A DNA stretch of 64,000 bases, from positions 1 to 64,000 of the forward strand of contig NZ_JACIIX010000014.1 in the NCBI RefSeq assembly GCF_014205675.1, read 5' to 3'. This DNA is from Novispirillum itersonii (lineage in GTDB: Bacteria > Pseudomonadota > Alphaproteobacteria > Rhodospirillales > Rhodospirillaceae). A program made the position numbers and the translations under genes. Of the stretch, positions 24,285-32,324 are shown in pieces (within the stretch, counting starts at the first letter, position 1; each line of letters opens with the position of its first letter). The notes under the pieces were generated by a model, which saw nothing but the letters and a program-made list of their open reading frames with translations, was not told where the DNA came from and ran no database searches.

Positions 24285-24438
24285 GGCGCAAGCCTTTCTG
24301 CGACGGAGACCGGGACGGTCAGGCGGGGGCCGGAACAGGCGGCCACCGGGGCCCCTGACCGGACGCCGCGCCGTCCACAGTCTCACTCTGCACGGGGATG
24401 ATGGCGGCTTATGGGAAGAAACTGCGGCAGAACCGTGA

Positions 24439-24663
24439 TTACTTGCCGGTCAGGGCCCCGATGGCGGCCCCACCCCCGGCCCCGATCAGGGCCCCGGTGA
24501 CAAGCCCGCCCCCGGCGATGGCAGCGACGGCGGCCCCCCCGGCGGCCCCGATGGCGCCGCCGGACAGGGCGCGCTGCTGGGTGTTGGTCATATTGGCGCA
24601 GCCGGACAGGGCAAAGGCCAGTACCAGCGCGGCGGTGACGGAGGTCAGGGGGCGGTTGGTCAT
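24439..24663 (-). CDS. Glycine-zipper lipoprotein
   Basis: The 74-residue lipoprotein has lipobox LSGC (Cys22), followed by alternating Gly/Ala zipper repeats (GGAIGAAGGAAVAAIAGGG and GALIGAGGGAAIGAL). It resembles the short YMGG/OsmB-like glycine-zipper lipoproteins found in the outer membrane, often stress-induced. The promoter region directly upstream contains a 21-base tandem duplication. Confidence 0.82.
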   Translation of the reverse strand: MTNRPLTSVTAALVLAFALSGCANMTNTQQRALSGGAIGAAGGAAVAAIAGGGLVTGALIGAGGGAAIGALTGK

Positions 24664-24679
24664 GGTCAGATCTCACACT

Positions 24680-24721
24680 GATAAAGTCAGAACGGATTGG
24701 GATAAAGTCAGAACGGGTTGG
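24680..24721 (-). repeat. 21-base tandem duplication upstream of the lipoprotein gene
   Basis: Two adjacent copies of GATAAAGTCAGAACGG(A/G)TTGG (24680-24700 and 24701-24721) differ at a single base. The nearer copy ends 17 bases before the lipoprotein ATG. Read leftward, each copy carries TTCTGAC and TTTATC elements, so a promoter or regulator site may have been doubled. Confidence 0.75.
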
Positions 24722-24806
24722 GGATCACCCCATGCCGTCAGACTACCGCGCCCCCTGCGACAGGGGGGTGAGAACGCTGTGACAGTCCTGTGACCGGCTG
24801 GCCTGC

Positions 24807-26309
24807 TCAGGCCAGCGGCAGGGCGACGGAAACCGCCAGCCCGCCGCCGGGAGCATTCTCCGCCCACGCCCGCCCGCCGAGGGCTTCGGCATTGCGGCGG
24901 ACGATCCACAGGCCAAGGCCGTAATGGTCCGGCCCGGCCGGATGATCGGGGCGCTGGCTGACATGCCGTTCAAAGATCCGCTCCAGATCGGCCTCCGCCA
25001 CGCCGGGGCCGTGATCCCGGACGCAGAACACCGCCATCCCCCGGTCCCGCCGCAGGGTCAGCGACAGGGCGGTGCCGGGCGGGGCGAAGTCCAGCGCATT
25101 GTCGAGCAGGTTTTCTGCTGTCACCTCCAGCAGGTCGCAGCCGCCGGTGACGGTGATACCGGGGGGGATGGCGCTGTCCAGCCGCAGCGACCGTTCCGCC
25201 GCCAGCCGGGTATAGCCCTGTGCCAGATCGGCCAGCAGGGCGGACAGCGCCACCGGCTGGCGGGGAACGTCGATCAGTCCGGCAATCGCCTCATCGGTAC
25301 GGCGGATTGCCGAGACCAGCGCATCCAGCCGGTTGACTGACTGCCCGATCAGGGACAGGGAGCGCCGGGCGCGGGTATTGTCTGCCGGGATGGCACGCTC
25401 CAGCGGCTCGGTGGCCTGCGCGATCACCGCCAGCGGACCTTTCAGGGCATGGGCGTTTTCCTCGGCAGCCTGCCGCAGCAGGGTTTCTGACCGCTTCAGG
25501 GTGCTGACCATCGCATCCAGATCGGCGGCGACATCGGTCAGTTCCGCCACCGTGCCGGTTGCGGCAAAGGAAGCCCGGCCATCCCCCCGCATCACCGCCC
25601 GGGCGACCGAGCGGAAGCGCCGCAGATCCCGCCACGCATCGGTGAACAGCGACAGCACCAGCACCGCCATCAGCAGATAGACCGATGCCGCCACCCGCAG
25701 GTCCGGCGATTGCCAGTAGGGTCGGCCGATCAACTGTTCCGGCAGCGATCCGCTCGGCTGGGCGGTCAGCACCACCCAGCAGCCTGCCGCCGTGCGGCGC
25801 GGGGCCAGATAGGTCAGCAGATCCCCCGAAGGGGCTTCGGGGCCGGTGGGCAGATGCAGGGCCAGCGGGGCATTGCCGCTGCACGAAGCATCCAGATGCG
25901 ACAGCACGCCGTTGGCAACCAGCTGGGCCATGGTCTGGCGGGCCTGCGCGGCGTCGGTTTCCGGGGCGGCGGCGACCAGCAGGAAGCCGCTGGCATCCTG
26001 TAGGGTTGCGGGGCGGAACAGCACCTTGACCGCCACCGTGCCTTCGGTCAGGCGGCGCACCACGGCTTCCAGTGCCGGGGCCTCGCGGGGGGAAAACCGG
26101 TCGAGCAGCGGGGACAGGGCCTCGCCGACCAGCCGCCCCTGTTCCTGCACCAGTTGCAGCATCAGGGCGGAGCGCTGGCGTTCGGTCTGCTCCAGCTGGC
26201 TGTAGAGCATGCCCGGCACCACGGCGAAAATCACCGCCGTCACCGCCAGCTTGACGGCAAAAGAGCGCAGCAGCCGGGGCCGCCGGGGGGAGGTGTCAGC
26301 CCCGGTCAT
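24807..26309 (-). CDS. Membrane sensor histidine kinase
   Basis: The 500-residue kinase has a first membrane helix at about 18-36 and a periplasmic sensor of about 170 residues with two cysteines (ASCSGNAP and AAGCWVV). The second helix is at about 206-224, followed by HAMP and a histidine box with H287 (ENAHALKGPLAVI). The N box is ENLLDNALDFAP, with DHGPGV and GLGLWIV for ATP binding. The His box has LKGPL where EL(R/K)TPL is usual, as in PhoQ-like kinases. It overlaps the response regulator by 14 bases, so the two form one system. The signal is unknown. Confidence 0.88.
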   Translation of the reverse strand: MTGADTSPRRPRLLRSFAVKLAVTAVIFAVVPGMLYSQLEQTERQRSALMLQLVQEQGRLVGEALSPLLDRFSPREAPALEAVVRRLTEGTVAVKVLFRPATLQDASGFLLVAAAPETDAAQARQTMAQLVANGVLSHLDASCSGNAPLALHLPTGPEAPSGDLLTYLAPRRTAAGCWVVLTAQPSGSLPEQLIGRPYWQSPDLRVAASVYLLMAVLVLSLFTDAWRDLRRFRSVARAVMRGDGRASFAATGTVAELTDVAADLDAMVSTLKRSETLLRQAAEENAHALKGPLAVIAQATEPLERAIPADNTRARRSLSLIGQSVNRLDALVSAIRRTDEAIAGLIDVPRQPVALSALLADLAQGYTRLAAERSLRLDSAIPPGITVTGGCDLLEVTAENLLDNALDFAPPGTALSLTLRRDRGMAVFCVRDHGPGVAEADLERIFERHVSQRPDHPAGPDHYGLGLWIVRRNAEALGGRAWAENAPGGGLAVSVALPLA

Positions 26310-27039
26310 CGGCGGACACCTGCCAGACGTAGCCGAAGCCGGGGTAATTGCCGATCTGCTCAAAATCCGGGTCAAGGGCGCGGAACTTCTCGCGGATCCG
26401 TTTGATCGCAGCCCGCACATTGGTGCGGTAGCCGGTTTCTCCGGCCCCGGCGTGGAAGCCTTTGCCGCGCCCGGAATCATAGAGGTCGCGGTAGCTGACA
26501 TCGCGCCCGGCCTTGGCTGCCAGGGCCGCCACCATGGCAAATTCGGTGACGGTCAGGTCCACCGGCTGGCCCCGCCACCGGGCGCGGCGGATCGGGTGGT
26601 CCAGCAGCAGGGGGCCGATGCGGGTCTGTTCCGGGGCGGGCGGGCTGTCGCCGGTGGTGCCACGGTCAAGGCACAGCCGGATCCGCCGTTCCAGAATGGT
26701 GAAGCTGCGGGATTTTTCGACGAAGTCCACCGCCCCGCCGGTCAGGGCGGCTTCCTCGAAAATCTGGTCACTCAGCACCGTCAGGAAGATCACCGGCAGG
26801 GTCAGGGCCTCGGCCCGCATCTGCCGCAGCACCTCAATCCCGTTCTGGCCGGGCATTTTCCAGTCCAGCAGCAGCAGATCGGGGCGGATGCCGTCGCGGA
26901 TGGCCTGAAAAAACGCCTCTCCCCCGGGCCAGTCCTGCACCCGGTATCCGGCGTCGCTCAGGTTTCCGGCGACGGTTTCGCGGAACAGCGGGTCATCATC
27001 GATGATTCCGATCAGGGGAGGAGAGGGCTCAGCCGCCAT
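26296..27039 (-). CDS. OmpR-family response regulator
   Basis: The 247-residue regulator has an N-terminal receiver domain with the acidic pair in IIDDDP, phospho-acceptor D59 (LLLLDWKMPG), a conserved Thr in FLTVLSD and Lys in DFVEKS. The C-terminal winged-helix DNA-binding domain (about 150-240) ends with PGFGYVWQV, close to the ChvI/OmpR pattern. The start MAAEPSPPL lies inside the end of the upstream lipoprotein gene (11-base overlap), and its stop overlaps the kinase start. Confidence 0.9.
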   Translation of the reverse strand: MAAEPSPPLIGIIDDDPLFRETVAGNLSDAGYRVQDWPGGEAFFQAIRDGIRPDLLLLDWKMPGQNGIEVLRQMRAEALTLPVIFLTVLSDQIFEEAALTGGAVDFVEKSRSFTILERRIRLCLDRGTTGDSPPAPEQTRIGPLLLDHPIRRARWRGQPVDLTVTEFAMVAALAAKAGRDVSYRDLYDSGRGKGFHAGAGETGYRTNVRAAIKRIREKFRALDPDFEQIGNYPGFGYVWQVSADDRG

Positions 27040-27511
27040 GGCGCCCCCCGGCCATCTGCAACTGCCGCAGGCAGTCGCCGGGGTCACGGCCACCGGTATC
27101 CTGCGTTGCCACCCGGTCGGGGCCACCGCTGACATCGGGGTAGAACACCAGCGTCAGCGTGCAGCCATCCTTGCGGCTGGCATCGCGGTAGGTGCGGGTC
27201 ACGCCAAGGGACTGCCGGGCTTCGGATGCCGCCGGGCCGATCAGGGCGGTCACGCTGGGCAGGGTCATGCCGGTCAGGTCCGGCGGCGGCGGCGGAACCC
27301 CCCGGTCCGGCTTGCCCTGCGGTGCCGGTCTGGCTGTGGTGCCGGGCTTGGGCGTCGGCTTCGGGGCCGGTTTTCCGGCGCTTTTCTCCGGGGCCGGGCG
27401 GGCGGGCGGCGGCTCCTGCGCCGGGCCGGAGGAACAGGCCGCCAGCAGGGTGCTGAAGACGACAACCGCACCAAAGGTGCGCAGACGGTGGCTGGCGGGG
27501 CGGACGGGCAC
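27029..27511 (-). CDS. Proline-rich lipoprotein cotranslated with the two-component system
   Basis: The 160-residue protein starts with a GTG preceded by GGAGG. Its signal (LRTFGAVVVFSTLLAAC) ends in lipobox LAAC. A Pro/Ala/Lys linker (PAPKPTPKPG-like) and a C-terminal globular part with two cysteines (DGCTLTLVFYP and GDCLRQLQMAGG) follow. Overlap with the response regulator suggests that it feeds a cell-envelope signal to the kinase or is a target of it. No family was recognised. Confidence 0.7.
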   Translation of the reverse strand: MPVRPASHRLRTFGAVVVFSTLLAACSSGPAQEPPPARPAPEKSAGKPAPKPTPKPGTTARPAPQGKPDRGVPPPPPDLTGMTLPSVTALIGPAASEARQSLGVTRTYRDASRKDGCTLTLVFYPDVSGGPDRVATQDTGGRDPGDCLRQLQMAGGRHGG

Positions 27512-27612
27512 GGTGGGGAAACCTCCGGAAGGGTCTGGGGCAGGGGCAACAGTCTGGCCGGAGACAGCCGCCCGGACTATGACCGGGATCATAGTCCGGG
27601 CGGAGCAATCCG

Positions 27613-28080
27613 TCAGGCCCGATCAACCCGGAAGGCAAAACAGCCGCGCCGGGCATAGTGGACATGCAGGTACTGTACGGCCGGCTTGGCGAACATCCGG
27701 TTGATTTCGGCGGTCAGGTGCTGCCCGTCAACCACCTCGGCGTCCTCAATGTGATCCCGGGCGTCATAGGCCCGGACCGACAGCAGCCGGGGCGGGGCCA
27801 CCGGCGGCAGGGTGCCGGTGGCATCAAAGCGGGTTTCCGCCGCCTGCCGGACAAACACTGGCCCGCTGGCCCGGTAGGGGGACAGGGCGGGCTGGTGTGG
27901 ATAGCTCAGCAGCAGCAGGGTCTCGCCGGGGGCGGCATCCCGCAGGCTGACCCGGCAGGGCCAGCCACTGTCTGCCGGTGCGGTGCAGCGGACAATCCCC
28001 TGTGCGGCAAGGGCGTCGTCGGTCAGGTCAAACAGGGGCCGGAACGGGGCGGGATCAAGGCCGGTGATGCGGAAAGTCAT
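27613..28080 (-). CDS. DUF1203 family protein
   Basis: The 155-residue soluble protein has the DUF1203 pattern: 'MTFRITGLDPAPF' at the N-terminus, 'YPCRVSLRDA'-like PCRVSLRDAAPGE at about residues 41-53, and 'SVRAYDARDHIEDAEVVDG' and 'YLHVHYARRGCFAFRV' at the end. The domain's biochemical role is not established. It faces the L,D-transpeptidase gene divergently across a 135-base spacer. Confidence 0.85.
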   Translation of the reverse strand: MTFRITGLDPAPFRPLFDLTDDALAAQGIVRCTAPADSGWPCRVSLRDAAPGETLLLLSYPHQPALSPYRASGPVFVRQAAETRFDATGTLPPVAPPRLLSVRAYDARDHIEDAEVVDGQHLTAEINRMFAKPAVQYLHVHYARRGCFAFRVDRA

Positions 28081-28215
28081 GGTCGGTCCTGTCGTTTCAG
28101 GAAGGGGAAAGCCCCGATCCTGCCGACGGACAGTGACGCCCCCCACCCGAAGCTTGCGATTGGTTCTGATTTTTGGCTTTCTGGGGTCCCGACCCCGCAA
28201 CAGGACATCCTGACC

Positions 28216-28674
28216 ATGGTTTCGCCGCCCGCACCGGCCCCCGCAGAACAGCAGGCTGACCGCATCGTCATCGAAAAGGCGGCCCGGCGGATGACCCTGC
28301 TGCGGGATGGTCAGGTGATCGGCTGCTACCGGGTGTCCACCGGCAGCGGTGGCCCCGGCCCGAAGCGGAAGGAGGGCGACCGTCTGACCCCGGAAGGGAC
28401 CTATCACATCGCCGGGCGTAATCCACGCAGTGCCTATCACCTGTCGCTGCGCATCAGCTATCCCGATGCCGCTGACCGGGCGGCGGCGGCGGCGCGGGGA
28501 GAAAATCCGGGGTGCGATATCATGATCCATGGCCTGCCCAACGGGCGCGGCTGGATCGGCCCGCTGCACCGGCTGCGCAACTGGACGGCGGGTTGTGTCG
28601 CCGTCACCGATGCCGAGATCCGCGACATCTGGGCATTGGTGCCTGACGGAACCCCGGTGGAGATCCGCCCCTGA
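28216..28674 (+). CDS. L,D-transpeptidase (YkuD) family protein
   Basis: The 152-residue YkuD-fold protein has 'RIVIEKAARRMTLLRDGQ' near the N-terminus, PEGTYHI, the catalytic-region histidine in IMIHGLPNG (about 104) and the nucleophile cysteine C127 in TAGCVAV. Such enzymes cross-link peptidoglycan or attach proteins to it. No signal peptide is visible with this ATG. Either export uses an upstream non-ATG start or the protein is cytoplasmic like some YafK relatives. The stop lies 3 bases from the convergent Lrp gene stop. Confidence 0.82.
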   Translation: MVSPPAPAPAEQQADRIVIEKAARRMTLLRDGQVIGCYRVSTGSGGPGPKRKEGDRLTPEGTYHIAGRNPRSAYHLSLRISYPDAADRAAAAARGENPGCDIMIHGLPNGRGWIGPLHRLRNWTAGCVAVTDAEIRDIWALVPDGTPVEIRP

Positions 28675-28677
28675 CCG

Positions 28678-29169
28678 TCAGGGCAGGCGGCGGTCCAGCT
28701 TGGTTTCCATCACGATGTAGGAAGAGGTGCGGGCCACCCCTTTGATCTGGTTGATCTGGGTCAGGTTGGCATTCAGGGCCTGCAACGTGTCGGTGGAAAT
28801 GTGGATGATGAAATCCCAGTCCCCCGATACCGCATAGACCGCCTGTACCGCATCCATCTTTTTCAGGGCGGCCATCACATCGGCATAGCTCTTGTTGGTG
28901 CAGGCGGTCATGGTCAGGCAGTTGACCGTATTGGTCACCCGGCTGTGGTCGATCCGCACCGTATAGCCGGTGATGACCCCGGCGGACTCCAGCCGGGCAA
29001 TCCGTTCCTGCACCGCTGACCGCGACACCCCCAGCTTACGGGCGAGGGAGGCGGTCGGTTCCCGCGCGTTCTGTTGCAGCAGGGTCAGCAGCTGGCGGTC
29101 TTTCTCCGTCAGTTGCAGGCGCGGGGCGGGTTGGGAATCATCAGCCGGGGGCAGTGTATCAACGGGCAT
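28678..29169 (-). CDS. Lrp/AsnC-family transcriptional regulator
   Basis: The 163-residue regulator has an N-terminal helix-turn-helix (about 25-75; LARKLGVSRSAVQERIARLE) and a C-terminal RAM ligand-binding domain (about 80-160; AVYAVSGDWDFIIHI). It is the last gene of the leftward amino-acid importer/oxidase unit, 24 bases after the oxidase, and probably controls that unit in response to an amino acid. Confidence 0.9.
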   Translation of the reverse strand: MPVDTLPPADDSQPAPRLQLTEKDRQLLTLLQQNAREPTASLARKLGVSRSAVQERIARLESAGVITGYTVRIDHSRVTNTVNCLTMTACTNKSYADVMAALKKMDAVQAVYAVSGDWDFIIHISTDTLQALNANLTQINQIKGVARTSSYIVMETKLDRRLP

Positions 29170-29193
29170 CGGGGGAGTCCTGAGCGGGGTGTT

Positions 29194-30489
29194 TCAGGCC
29201 CGCCGGGCAGAGCGGGTTTCCTGAATGTAGTCCATCAGCTTCAGTCCGGCATAGACGGTCTGTGCCGCCGGGGGGCCGAACGGGCCGCCGTTCCAGTCCA
29301 GCCCATAGGGGCTGAACAGGCGGACGCGGTCACTTTCGCCGCACAGGGCTTCCGCCACCACCCGGCCACCGATGGGGGCGGTGTTCATACCATGGCCGCC
29401 GAAGGAGGCACAGGACCAGATCCCCGGTTCCAGCTCGCGGATATGCGGCATCTTGTGGCGGGCGTATCCCATCAGGCCGGACCAGGCCTGTTCGATGCGG
29501 ATGCCCTCCAGCTGCGGGAAGACATCAAGGATATCGCGGGTCAGCATCGCCGACAGCCGGGCCTCGTCCTGCTCATCGCGGGTGGTGATCCGCCCGCCCC
29601 ACAGCAGGCGGTCGCCGTCCACCACCCGGTAGTAGTCAGATGCCCGCCGGTCATCGCCGACCGCATCGGTGGTGCGCATCACGTCGTGCAGGCGGTCCCC
29701 CAGCCGTTCGGTCAGCACCACATAGGTGGCAATCGGCAGGAACGACCGGCGCAGACGCCCGAATTCCGGGCCGCCATAGCCGCCACAGCAGTAGACCACC
29801 GCCCCGCAGTCGACGCCGCCCTCGGGGGTGTCCACCTGTAGGGTGGCGCCACTGCGGCGGATGCCGGTCATGGCGGTGCCTTCGTGGATCACGCCGCCCG
29901 CCTGTTCGATCAGTCCGGCGAGGCCAAGGCAGAAGTTGAGGGGGTGGAAGTGGAAGCCGTGCGGATCCCGCAGGGCCTGAAAATAGCGCTGGGTCCGCAG
30001 CACGTCGCGGACCCGCGCGGTGTCAAGGTAGTCAAACTCAAAGCCGAACTCCGCCGCCACCCGGTCGCGGAAGCGTTGCAGGCCGTCGGCGTTGTCGTAA
30101 CGCACCACGCTCAGCTTGCCGGTGGTGGGGGCACAGCCGGGCAGGGCATGGCGGCTGATGGTCTCGCGGACGATGTCCACCCCTTCCAGCGACAGGCGGA
30201 ACAGCGCCTTGGCGGCATCGGTGCCACAGCGTTTTTCAATCGCCCCCAGTCCTTCCGACCAGCCCTGAAGGACAAAGCCGCCGTTGCGGCCCGAGGCCCC
30301 CCACGCCACCCGCTGCTGCTCCAGCAGCACCACCGACCGGCCACGCTGCACCAGTTCCCACGCCGTGCTGAGGCCCGCCAGCCCGCCGCCGACGACACAG
30401 ACATCCGCCGTGCGGCGTCCGCGCAGGGGCGGACGCTCCGGGGCGGTGATACGGGTGGCGGCATAGAAGCTGTTGGGATAGGCGGACAT
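29194..30489 (-). CDS. FAD-dependent amino-acid/amine oxidase (PuuB-like DAO family)
   Basis: The 431-residue flavoprotein has the dinucleotide motif VCVVGGGLAGLSTA (about 30-43) and RVAWGASGRNGGFVLQGW (about 78-95), a signature of the gamma-glutamylputrescine oxidase / PuuB subgroup. The C-terminal GMNTAPIGGRVVAE segment contacts FAD. Encoded between an amino-acid binding protein and an Lrp regulator, it likely oxidises the imported compound to a keto acid or aldehyde. Which amino acid or amine is not evident. Confidence 0.86.
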   Translation of the reverse strand: MSAYPNSFYAATRITAPERPPLRGRRTADVCVVGGGLAGLSTAWELVQRGRSVVLLEQQRVAWGASGRNGGFVLQGWSEGLGAIEKRCGTDAAKALFRLSLEGVDIVRETISRHALPGCAPTTGKLSVVRYDNADGLQRFRDRVAAEFGFEFDYLDTARVRDVLRTQRYFQALRDPHGFHFHPLNFCLGLAGLIEQAGGVIHEGTAMTGIRRSGATLQVDTPEGGVDCGAVVYCCGGYGGPEFGRLRRSFLPIATYVVLTERLGDRLHDVMRTTDAVGDDRRASDYYRVVDGDRLLWGGRITTRDEQDEARLSAMLTRDILDVFPQLEGIRIEQAWSGLMGYARHKMPHIRELEPGIWSCASFGGHGMNTAPIGGRVVAEALCGESDRVRLFSPYGLDWNGGPFGPPAAQTVYAGLKLMDYIQETRSARRA

Positions 30490-30573
30490 GATGCAGGTAT
30501 CCAGAGTGAGGGAACCGTCAGGGATCCCCCGCCGGACCGCAGACCGGCCCGGCGGGAGCAGGGAGGATGCAGA

Positions 30574-31398
30574 TCAGCGCAGGGTGGTCAGGTCGTCGCC
30601 GTACCACTTCTGGGACAGGGTCTTCAGGGTGCCGTCAGCCTTCATCTGATCGACGATGGCGGTCAGGCGGCTGCCGAAGTCGGCGTCCCCCTTGTCGATG
30701 GCGATGGCCAGCGGCTCGTAATAGGCGGGCTTGTCGGCCAGCGCCTTCACCGGGTAGCCGCGCTTGACCGCGCCGGTGATGGTCGGCAGGGCCGAGACCG
30801 TGGCATCCAGACGGGTGCCGTTGCCAAGGCGCAGGTCATCCAGCGGCCCCATGCTGTCGCCGTAGGTGCGGACTTCTTTCGGTTTGACATCGACGGTGAA
30901 GGGCGGTACGCCGACCGCATCAATCTTCAGGCGGCCGTTGATATAGTCTTCGGTGGTGGTTCCGGCCTCGACCCCGATCACCTTGCCGTTCAGGTCGGCG
31001 CGGCTGGCGGCGGGGGAAGACTGGTGCACGGCGAAAACATAGGGGGTGTAGTAATACACCGCCGGGAAGTCGAGGATGCGGGTGCGTTCGGTGGTCGGGG
31101 TCATCGACCCGACGGAGATATCCCAGCGGCCCGACCAGCGCCCGGCGGTGATGATACCCCATTCCGGAGTGACAAACTTGGCTTCGGCCCCCAGACGTTT
31201 GGCGATTTCCTTCGCCACGTCGACGTCGAAGCCCTGCAGGGTGTTATCGGGGCCGACGAAGGACTGCGGCGGCCAGTTGGCGGCGGTGGCGACCGTCATG
31301 GTCTTGGACTGGGTGATGCGGTTCAGCACCTCTCCGGCGTGGGCGGTTCCGGCGGCAAGCAGACCGGCGAGGGCGGCGGCAAAGGCAAGGCGTTTCAT
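30574..31398 (-). CDS. Amino-acid ABC transporter substrate-binding protein
   Basis: The 274-residue periplasmic protein has a signal peptide (residues 1-21; cleavage after AHA|GEV) and the SBP_bac_3 pattern: 'TMTVATAANWPPQSFVG', 'GFDVDVAKEIAKRLG' and 'GVEAGTTTEDYI'. It delivers a polar amino acid to the permease/ATPase encoded just upstream. AGGAGG precedes the ATG. Confidence 0.92.
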   Translation of the reverse strand: MKRLAFAAALAGLLAAGTAHAGEVLNRITQSKTMTVATAANWPPQSFVGPDNTLQGFDVDVAKEIAKRLGAEAKFVTPEWGIITAGRWSGRWDISVGSMTPTTERTRILDFPAVYYYTPYVFAVHQSSPAASRADLNGKVIGVEAGTTTEDYINGRLKIDAVGVPPFTVDVKPKEVRTYGDSMGPLDDLRLGNGTRLDATVSALPTITGAVKRGYPVKALADKPAYYEPLAIAIDKGDADFGSRLTAIVDQMKADGTLKTLSQKWYGDDLTTLR

Positions 31399-31442
31399 CG
31401 GATAAACCTCCTGTTGGGGTGATTTTTTGTGTGTTTTGGCAG

Positions 31443-31488
31443 GCCTGCGGGCGCAGGCGGGCAGGGCCGCCGGTCCGGAGACCGGCGG
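31443..31488 (-). other. Two intercistronic hairpins between ATPase and binding-protein genes
   Basis: GCCTGC-GGGC-GCAGGC (31443-31458) and CCGCCGGTC-CGGA-GACCGGCGG (31467-31488) are perfect stems. There is no U-run in the direction of transcription, so RNA processing or differential stability of the binding-protein message is more likely than termination. Confidence 0.5.
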
Positions 31489-31515
31489 GAGGAACTTTGG
31501 CAGGGTGATCCGGGA

Positions 31516-32310
31516 TCAGTGGCTGAGGATCTGGGACAGGAATTCCCGGGCCCGGGGATGCTGCGGCGCATCGAAGAATTGCCCCGGTGGCCCCTGTTCA
31601 ACAATCTGGCCGTGATCCATGAAGATCACCCGGTCAGCAACCCGGCGGGCAAAGCCCATTTCGTGGGTGACGCACAGCATGGTGATGCCATCCCCGGCCA
31701 GTTCGCCCATCACTTCCAGCACTTCCTTGACCATTTCCGGGTCAAGGGCTGAGGTCGGTTCGTCAAACAGCAGGATCCGCGGACGCATGCACAGGGCGCG
31801 GGCAATCGCCACCCGCTGCTGCTGTCCGCCGGAAAGCTGATCGGGGTATTTGTCGGCCTGTGCCCCGATGTGGACCCGGTTGAGATAGGCCAGTGCGGTG
31901 GCGCGGGCCTCCTGCTCCGGGGTTTTATGGACCAGTCGCGGTGCCAGCATCAGGTTTTCCAGCACCGTCAGATGCGGGAACAGGTTGAACTGCTGGAACA
32001 CCATGCCGACACTGCGGCGGATGGCCGCCACGGCGGCGGGCTCCCGGGTCAGGGGCTGGCCGTCAATCACCACCCGGCCTTCCTGAAAATCTTCCAGCAG
32101 GTTCAGGCAGCGGATGAAGGTGGATTTTCCGGATCCGGACGGGCCGCAGATCACCACGGTTTCGCCGACAGCGACATCAAGATCGATGCCTTTCAGGGCG
32201 TGGAACGGGCCGTACCATTTTTTCAGGTCCTGCACCGAAACGATGGGCCCGGTGGTGAGTGGCCCGGGGGAGAGCAGGGCGGTGGAGGGCTGGGCAGTGG
32301 GGGAGATCAT
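31516..32310 (-). CDS. Amino-acid ABC transporter ATPase
   Basis: The 264-residue GlnQ/HisP-type ATPase has Walker A GPSGSGKST, signature LSGGQQQR, Walker B ILLFDEPTSALD and the H-loop CVTHEMG. The start MISPTAQPS adds about 24 residues before the usual DLKKWYG beginning. It lies 14 bases after the permease stop. Confidence 0.94.
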   Translation of the reverse strand: MISPTAQPSTALLSPGPLTTGPIVSVQDLKKWYGPFHALKGIDLDVAVGETVVICGPSGSGKSTFIRCLNLLEDFQEGRVVIDGQPLTREPAAVAAIRRSVGMVFQQFNLFPHLTVLENLMLAPRLVHKTPEQEARATALAYLNRVHIGAQADKYPDQLSGGQQQRVAIARALCMRPRILLFDEPTSALDPEMVKEVLEVMGELAGDGITMLCVTHEMGFARRVADRVIFMDHGQIVEQGPPGQFFDAPQHPRAREFLSQILSH

Positions 32311-32324
32311 GGCGGGGCCTCCGG

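Noticed and set aside
24317-24360. Terminator between the glycine-zipper lipoprotein and the small secreted protein
   Set aside because: GGTCAGG/CCTGACC arms form a hairpin, but the pairing is interrupted and no U-run follows in the leftward direction.
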